This document shows, piece after piece, positions 21,853 through 26,192 of a DNA stretch of 26,192 nt (position 1 is the stretch's first letter; every line of letters begins with the position of its first letter). A model generated the notes under the pieces. It saw only the letters and a list, made by a program, of their open reading frames with translations. It ran no database searches and was not told where the DNA came from. The stretch is from the NCBI GenBank assembly GCA_905210845.1, contig CAJLYG010000022.1, positions 1 to 26,192 of the forward strand, in the 5' to 3' direction. Source of the stretch: an uncultured Prevotella sp. GTDB taxonomy: Bacteria > Bacteroidota > Bacteroidia > Bacteroidales > Bacteroidaceae. The translations under genes were made by a program, and so were the position numbers.

Positions 21853-22743
21853 ATGAAAGCATTTGTTTTTCCCGGTCAGGGAGCACAGTTTGTAGGTATG
21901 GGCAATGACCTATACGATAGCAATCCATTGGCAAAGGAACTTTTCGATAAGGCTAACGATATCCTTGGATATTCCATCACTGATATTATGTTCCAAGGTA
22001 CAGATGAGGAATTGAAACAGACCAAGGTTACGCAGCCCGCCGTTTTCCTGCATAGTGTCATCAGTGCTCTTTGCATGGGAGATGCCTTTAAGCCTGACAT
22101 GGTGGCAGGTCACTCTCTGGGTGAGTTCTCTGCCTTGGTGGCTGCCGGAGCCTTAAGCTTCGAGGATGGCCTGAAGCTTGTCTACGCACGTGCGATGGCT
22201 ATGCAGAAGGCTTGTGAGAAGGCACCGGGCACGATGGCGGCTATCATTGGCTTGCCAGATGAGACGATCGAGGAGATCTGCAAGGAGTCAAGCACCTCAG
22301 GGAACGTGGTGATCCCTGCCAACTATAACTGTCCCGGACAGTTGGTTATTTCCGGTAACATTGAGGCAGTCCATGCGGCTTGTGAGAAACTGAAAGCTGC
22401 GGGTGCCAAGCGCGCATTGCCCTTGAAAGTCAGTGGCGCCTTCCACTCTCCTTTGATGCAACCGGCTAAGGAGGAGTTGCAGACTGCCATTGAGAAAACT
22501 GCTTTCAGCACGCCGAAGTGCCCAGTCTACCAGAACGTGGATGGGAAACCGCATACTCGCCCAGAGGAGATCCAGGCAAACCTGATCGCGCAGCTGACCA
22601 GCAGCGTTCGGTGGACAGCCTGCGTGCAGAACATGATCGCAGACGGTGCCGATGACTTTACGGAATGTGGCCCAGGAAAGGCATTGCAAGGTATGATCGG
22701 GCGCATTGACAAGAACGTCAGCGCACATGGCATCTTGGCATAG
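21853..22743 (+). CDS. fabD: Malonyl-CoA:ACP transacylase
   Basis: 296 residues in the cytoplasm. Moves malonyl groups from CoA to acyl carrier protein, the entry to fatty acid elongation. The opening FPGQGAQFVGMG (6-17), the nucleophile S88 in AGHSLGEFSAL and the catalytic H198 in GAFHSPLM are all in place, and the length is usual. The start is supported by its own promoter and by the FPGQGAQ position. The neighbours are not fatty acid genes; the ribosomal operon upstream is closed by a terminator, and the amylase/AlaX gene downstream appears to have a promoter of its own, so fabD seems to be a single-gene unit. Confidence 0.96.
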   Translation: MKAFVFPGQGAQFVGMGNDLYDSNPLAKELFDKANDILGYSITDIMFQGTDEELKQTKVTQPAVFLHSVISALCMGDAFKPDMVAGHSLGEFSALVAAGALSFEDGLKLVYARAMAMQKACEKAPGTMAAIIGLPDETIEEICKESSTSGNVVIPANYNCPGQLVISGNIEAVHAACEKLKAAGAKRALPLKVSGAFHSPLMQPAKEELQTAIEKTAFSTPKCPVYQNVDGKPHTRPEEIQANLIAQLTSSVRWTACVQNMIADGADDFTECGPGKALQGMIGRIDKNVSAHGILA

Positions 22744-22753
22744 GTCCTCGTCA

Positions 22754-22785
22754 TTGGAATAAACCATCATTTCTCCTTATTTTCG
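22754..22785 (+). promoter_or_regulatory. Likely promoter of the amylase/AlaX fusion gene
   Basis: TTG (22754-22756), a 21-base spacer and TATTTTCG (22778-22785, one change from TAnnTTTG) lie 19 bases before the GTG start at 22805. Confidence 0.5.
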
Positions 22786-22804
22786 GGAGTACGAAGAGAT
22801 AAAA

Positions 22805-24952
22805 GTGAACAGGAAAATAATTATTTTCCAAGTCTTGACACGCCTTTTTGGCAATCGTAACCTGACGCGTAAGCAGAACGGGACGCTTGCTGAAAATGGC
22901 TGTGGCAAGATGAACGACTTTGATGAAGCGGTCCTGAAGCGTATCCATGACATGGGGATTACCCACGTTTGGTATACAGGAGTGATCAGGCACGCAACAG
23001 TAACGGATTATACACAATACGGCATCCCGCGTCAACATCCCGCAGTCGTGAAAGGGAAGGCGGGGTCTCCTTATGCCATTACGGACTATTATGATGTCGA
23101 TCCCGACTTAGCTGTCGATGTCAATCGGAGAATGGAGGAATGGGAGGCGTTGGTCGCGCGTACCCATCAGGCGGGAATGAAGGTGATCATGGATTTCGTT
23201 CCCAATCATGTGGCACGTCAATATCACTCGGTCTGTAAGCCTTTAGGCGTGCGTGACTTAGGTGAGGACGATGACCCAACCTGTCAGTTTGCCCCGCAGA
23301 ATAATTTCTATTATTGTCCGGGACAGCATTTCCAACCTTGGATCGACTTGAAAAAGGGGACAGACCAGCCCTATGAGGAATATCCTGCAAAGGCTACGGG
23401 TAACGATCGCTTTGATAACTGTCCGGGTGTCAATGACTGGTATGAGACCGTCAAGCTCAATTATGGCGTTGACTACTGCCATGGGCGCACTGCACATTTC
23501 GACCCGGTGCCTGATACTTGGACAAAGATGACGGACATCCTTCTTTTCTGGGCAGGAAAAGGAGTGGACGGCTTTCGCTGTGATATGGCTGAGATGGTGC
23601 CCGCTGCTTTCTGGGCATTTGCAACCCAAAAGGTCAAGGAACGCTATCCCAAGATGATCTTCATTGGCGAGGTCTATGACCCAGCCCAATACCGGACGTA
23701 TGTCAAGAGTGGTTTCGACTACTTGTATGACAAGGTGGGCATGTACGACTGTGTGCGGAACGTGATCTGTGGCAATCGCCCCGCGTCCTCTATTACCTAC
23801 GAGTGGCAGTCGGTGGATGATATCAAGGGCAACATGCTTTATTTCCTTGAGAACCACGATGAGCAGCGAATCGCAAGTGATTTCTTTTGCGGGGATGGTC
23901 GAAAGGCCATGCCTGGAGTCATCGTCTCTTGCTTGATGAAGAGCAATCCGTTCATGCTCTATGCCGGACAGGAGTTCGGAGAGAGAGGGATGGACGATGA
24001 AGGGTTCAGCGGGAGAGATGGGAGAACGACGATCTTTGACTACTGGACAGTCCCGTCTATCTATCGTGGGTTCTTTGACAGGGGGCACATGACCGATCAG
24101 GAAAAGGAATTGTCAGGGCAGTATCGTCAGATCCTTCGCCTTGCCAATCGGGAAAAAGCCTTCCGAGAAGGTGAGTTCTTCGACCTGATGTATGTCAATC
24201 CCCAGAGCGCCCACTTCAATCCCCGGTACCATTTTGTCTTCCTCAGGAAGAGCGAAGGGGACGTAATCTTGGTCGTTGTCAACTTCTCGGACCAGTCGGC
24301 ACAGTTGCAAGTCGTCATTCCAGAACATGCCTTCGATTATTTAGGCATGCCAGAAAAGAGCGTTCTCGTCAGGGAATTAGGCACAGGAAAGGAAGGAACC
24401 TTCGACTTGAAGAAAAATGGTATCGTGACGGTAGATGTCGGACCTTATGGAGGAAGCTTTTATAAATTCAGCATAAAGATGGAAGAGAAAGGATATGTCT
24501 TGAATGAGCATCACAAGGAAGAGTTCCCGCCCGCGCATACGGCGGAACATCTCCTGAACCAGGTCATGGTGAGGATGTTTGGATGTGAGCGTTCCAAGAA
24601 CGCACATATCGAGAGGAAGAAAAGCAAGATCAGCTATATTCTCGATCATAAGCCCGACCGGAAGGAAGAGAAGGCCATCGAGACGGAGATGAACGAGCTG
24701 ATCCAGGAGGACCTGCCGGTCACCTTCGAGTATGTCGACCGCAACCATATCCCAGCCCAGGTAAAGCTCGACCGCCTGCCGGATGATGCATCAGAGACCA
24801 TCCGGTTGGTACATATCGGGGATTTCGACGTGTGCCCATGCATTGGAAAACATGTCCGTTCCACCTCTCAGATCGGTCGCTTCGAGATCTTAGGCACGAA
24901 CTGGGATGAGGCAACGCATTCGTTCCGGATCCGTTTTAAAGTGGTGCAATAG
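22805..24952 (+). CDS. GH13 alpha-amylase fused to AlaX-type tRNA-editing domain
   Basis: 715 residues from a GTG start; earlier or later starts would break the conserved RKIIIFQVLTRLFGN opening. There is no signal peptide, so it is cytoplasmic. Residues 1 to about 460 are a GH13 barrel: region I MDFVPNHV, region II GFRCDMAE with nucleophile D260, region III IGEVYD with acid/base E289, region IV ENHDEQR with D352. A beta-sandwich domain ends near residue 558 (GGSFYKFSIK). Without a stop the frame enters residues 559-715, which match AlaX proteins: HTAEH (H578, H582) and CIGKH (C679, H683) are the HxxxH and CxxxH zinc ligands, with VRSTSQIG after them. AlaX hydrolyses mischarged Ser- or Gly-tRNA(Ala). 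The amylase would act on internal glycogen or maltodextrin. The fusion is discussed in the findings. Confidence 0.88.
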   Translation: MNRKIIIFQVLTRLFGNRNLTRKQNGTLAENGCGKMNDFDEAVLKRIHDMGITHVWYTGVIRHATVTDYTQYGIPRQHPAVVKGKAGSPYAITDYYDVDPDLAVDVNRRMEEWEALVARTHQAGMKVIMDFVPNHVARQYHSVCKPLGVRDLGEDDDPTCQFAPQNNFYYCPGQHFQPWIDLKKGTDQPYEEYPAKATGNDRFDNCPGVNDWYETVKLNYGVDYCHGRTAHFDPVPDTWTKMTDILLFWAGKGVDGFRCDMAEMVPAAFWAFATQKVKERYPKMIFIGEVYDPAQYRTYVKSGFDYLYDKVGMYDCVRNVICGNRPASSITYEWQSVDDIKGNMLYFLENHDEQRIASDFFCGDGRKAMPGVIVSCLMKSNPFMLYAGQEFGERGMDDEGFSGRDGRTTIFDYWTVPSIYRGFFDRGHMTDQEKELSGQYRQILRLANREKAFREGEFFDLMYVNPQSAHFNPRYHFVFLRKSEGDVILVVVNFSDQSAQLQVVIPEHAFDYLGMPEKSVLVRELGTGKEGTFDLKKNGIVTVDVGPYGGSFYKFSIKMEEKGYVLNEHHKEEFPPAHTAEHLLNQVMVRMFGCERSKNAHIERKKSKISYILDHKPDRKEEKAIETEMNELIQEDLPVTFEYVDRNHIPAQVKLDRLPDDASETIRLVHIGDFDVCPCIGKHVRSTSQIGRFEILGTNWDEATHSFRIRFKVVQ

Positions 24953-25004
24953 CCAGTCTTAGGGGACCTTGCAGGCAGGCATCTGCCGTTTGCAATCTTT
25001 GTAC

Positions 25005-25046
25005 AAAATGATGTTTTCTTTGTCAAAAGGGGAACATCATTTTTTT
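25005..25046 (+). terminator. Strong intrinsic terminator after the amylase/AlaX gene
   Basis: A 17-bp stem (25005-25021 with 25027-25043, including three G-T wobbles) with a 5-base loop ends in a run of seven T (25040-25046). A smaller hairpin, GGCAG-GCAT-CTGCC, precedes it at 24974-24987. Confidence 0.9.
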
Positions 25047-25063
25047 ATCTTGTCATTTTTTAT

Positions 25064-25071
25064 TTACTTTG
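25064..25071 (+). promoter_or_regulatory. Weak -7 box before the kinase-like/AraC regulator
   Basis: TTACTTTG followed by C is one base from TAnnTTTG. It ends 10 bases before the ATG at 25082, so the leader would be only a few bases. No -33 TTTG is seen; the upstream space is filled by the terminator T run. Confidence 0.45.
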
Positions 25072-25081
25072 CATCCCTGAA

Positions 25082-25966
25082 ATGAGTACAGTACGTCCGA
25101 TATTGACGATTACCGGTTCCGACAGCACGGGCGGTTCCGGGGTCCAGGCAGACATCAAGATAATTTCTGCCTTGGGAGGATATGCAGTCTCTGCCATCAC
25201 GTGTATCACCGTGCAGAATACATTGGGCATCCAGGAGTTCTATGACATTCCTGCCGCTGTCGTCTCAGCCCAGATCGAGGCTGTCGTCAATGACGTGGAG
25301 CCTGGCGTCGTGAAGGTGGGCATGATCCGTTCCGTCGAGATGTTGGATGTGATCGTTAATGCACTGACGAAATATCGTCCGGGATATGTCATCTACGACC
25401 CTATTGTCTATTCGAGCAATGGCGAGAAGCTGATGGATGATGATGTCGTGGCGCAGATCCAGCAACGGCTGGTTCCCCTTTGCTCCTTGGTGATCAACCA
25501 ACGGCTTTCTGCTCATGGCCAGCATAACATGTTCTCCAGTGCCATCGCTGCCTACCTGAGCAAGGGTATGCCCATGCACGATGCCATCAACGAGGCGAAG
25601 GGCTATGTCAACTCCCAGTTGTCGCGCATGGAAGGACTGCAGGGGCGTGCCAGTGAACTGTATCATGAATTTCTCGATCAGGTGGCGGAGCATTTCCGGA
25701 CGAATAATGACGTAGCATTCTATGCCGACTGCCTGAATGTCAGTAGCCGTTATCTCGCGCAAGTAACCCGGAGAATATCGGGGAAGGCTCCTAAGAACAT
25801 CATTGATGAGTATGTCATGAATGAGATCAAGCAGGAGTTGCGTGCCTCCGACAAGACCGTCCAGGAGATCGCCTACCATTTCGGGTTCTCTTCACAGGCT
25901 CATTTTGCCAAGTTCTTCAAGAAATTGGAGGGTTGTACACCGAGTGAATTTCGTAAAAGTAAATAA
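25082..25966 (+). CDS. ThiD/pyridoxal-kinase-like domain fused to AraC DNA-binding domain
   Basis: 294 residues. Residues 1 to about 190 are related to hydroxymethylpyrimidine/pyridoxal kinases: [18 protein letters not shown] (9-26), [13 protein letters not shown] and VVKVGMIRS. The domain is shorter than the usual 255-265 residues: about 60 residues between LVINQ and the last motif are gone. The anion-hole motif GTGD/GTGC reads GQHN (146-149), so the catalytic Asp or Cys is Asn149. Residues from about 210 are an AraC double helix-turn-helix ([45 protein letters not shown]). Databases would probably call it a ThiD kinase, but it looks like a regulator that binds a pyrimidine or B6 vitamer. 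pdxS starts one base after its stop, which favours a B6 ligand. Confidence 0.85.
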   Translation: MSTVRPILTITGSDSTGGSGVQADIKIISALGGYAVSAITCITVQNTLGIQEFYDIPAAVVSAQIEAVVNDVEPGVVKVGMIRSVEMLDVIVNALTKYRPGYVIYDPIVYSSNGEKLMDDDVVAQIQQRLVPLCSLVINQRLSAHGQHNMFSSAIAAYLSKGMPMHDAINEAKGYVNSQLSRMEGLQGRASELYHEFLDQVAEHFRTNNDVAFYADCLNVSSRYLAQVTRRISGKAPKNIIDEYVMNEIKQELRASDKTVQEIAYHFGFSSQAHFAKFFKKLEGCTPSEFRKSK

Positions 25967-25967
25967 C

Positions 25968-26192
25968 ATGGAACTAACAGAAAGACAAAAGTTAAACCGG
26001 AATCTGGCCCAGATGCTGAAGGGCGGAGTGATCATGGATGTTACCACGCCAGAACAGGCGCGTATCGCAGAGGAAGCGGGGGCTTGTGCCGTGATGGCGT
26101 TGGAGCGTATCCCTGCTGACATTCGCGCAGCGGGAGGAGTGTCACGTATGAGCGATCCCAAGATGATCAAGGGGATCCAAGCGGCTGTGTGC
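25968..26192 (+). CDS. pdxS: Pyridoxal 5'-phosphate synthase subunit PdxS, N-terminal part
   Basis: Runs off the right edge; 75 residues are visible. The reading ends [40 protein letters not shown] and [17 protein letters not shown], which is the highly conserved start of PdxS (Pdx1). PdxS makes pyridoxal phosphate from ribose 5-phosphate, glyceraldehyde 3-phosphate and ammonia, the ammonia coming from PdxT, which may lie beyond the window. The ATG is one base after the stop of the AraC-fusion regulator, with no Shine-Dalgarno sequence, so translation is probably coupled and the two genes share a transcript. Confidence 0.95.
   Translation, partial: MELTERQKLNRNLAQMLKGGVIMDVTTPEQARIAEEAGACAVMALERIPADIRAAGGVSRMSDPKMIKGIQAAVC

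Noticed and set aside
23258..24088. 276-codon antisense frame inside the amylase domain
   Set aside because: Lies wholly opposite conserved GH13 motifs and shows no domain of its own.
24440..24540. Sequencing error hiding a stop between amylase and AlaX
   Set aside because: The frame is continuous, both domains are intact on either side and codon use does not change; an error would have to convert a stop exactly without shifting frame. Reads would settle it.
1..26192. tRNA genes, rRNA, CRISPR arrays, insertion sequences or phage genes
   Set aside because: None were seen by eye: no regularly spaced repeats, no transposase-like frames and no tRNA-like sequence.

Overview
The window (about 26 kb) looks like a chromosomal core segment of a member of the Bacteroidales, most probably the Prevotellaceae. 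Four things point there: promoters of the Bacteroidetes type (-33 TTTG, -7 TAnnTTTG) before most transcription units, a mitochondrial-type aconitase next to citrate synthase, an RprX/RprY-like two-component pair, and an EF-G paralog of the Bacteroidetes kind. I see no tRNA, rRNA, CRISPR array, transposon or phage gene, so this is ordinary housekeeping DNA with some unusual proteins in it.

Layout. 1-788: 3' part of rmuC. 914-4518: aconitase and citrate synthase, translationally close, with no isocitrate dehydrogenase between them. 4618-7125: an LTA-synthase-like membrane sulfatase-fold enzyme and a PAP2 phosphatase. 7141-8404 (minus): TcdA-like E1 enzyme and a small membrane protein. 8600-10153: a DASS/SLC13 anion symporter that overlaps, tail to tail, a minus-strand unit of hemW, a small membrane protein and an exported lactonase-fold protein (12757-10150). 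12944-15106: EF-G paralog lacking the catalytic histidine, followed by a strong terminator. 15171-17190: secreted endonuclease/exonuclease/phosphatase-fold protein and a GntR-LacI-type regulator. 17191-17833: the only long gene-free stretch; it holds a promoter-like box, a possible 23-codon ORF, two hairpins and a repeat cluster. 17834-20132: RprX/RprY-like two-component system. 20193-20372 (minus): a 59-residue membrane protein. 20499-21706: rpsF-rpsR-rplI. 21853-22743: fabD. 22805-24952: a GH13 amylase fused in frame to an AlaX-type tRNA-editing domain. 25082-end: a kinase-like/AraC fusion regulator one base before pdxS.

The most notable items are at the right end. (1) A cytoplasmic GH13 amylase with all three catalytic acids is fused to a complete-looking AlaX trans-editing domain (HxxxH and CxxxH zinc ligands). 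(2) A ThiD/pyridoxal-kinase-like domain, shortened and lacking its catalytic residue, is fused to an AraC DNA-binding domain next to pdxS. This suggests a degenerate vitamin kinase reused as a ligand sensor controlling vitamin B6 synthesis. (3) Strong Shine-Dalgarno sequences occur at internal cistrons, including rpsR and rplI, in a lineage whose ribosomes normally hide the anti-SD, partly through bS6 and bS18. (4) The EF-G paralog has Ala in place of the GTPase histidine. All functional statements are read from sequence by eye; no database search was possible.
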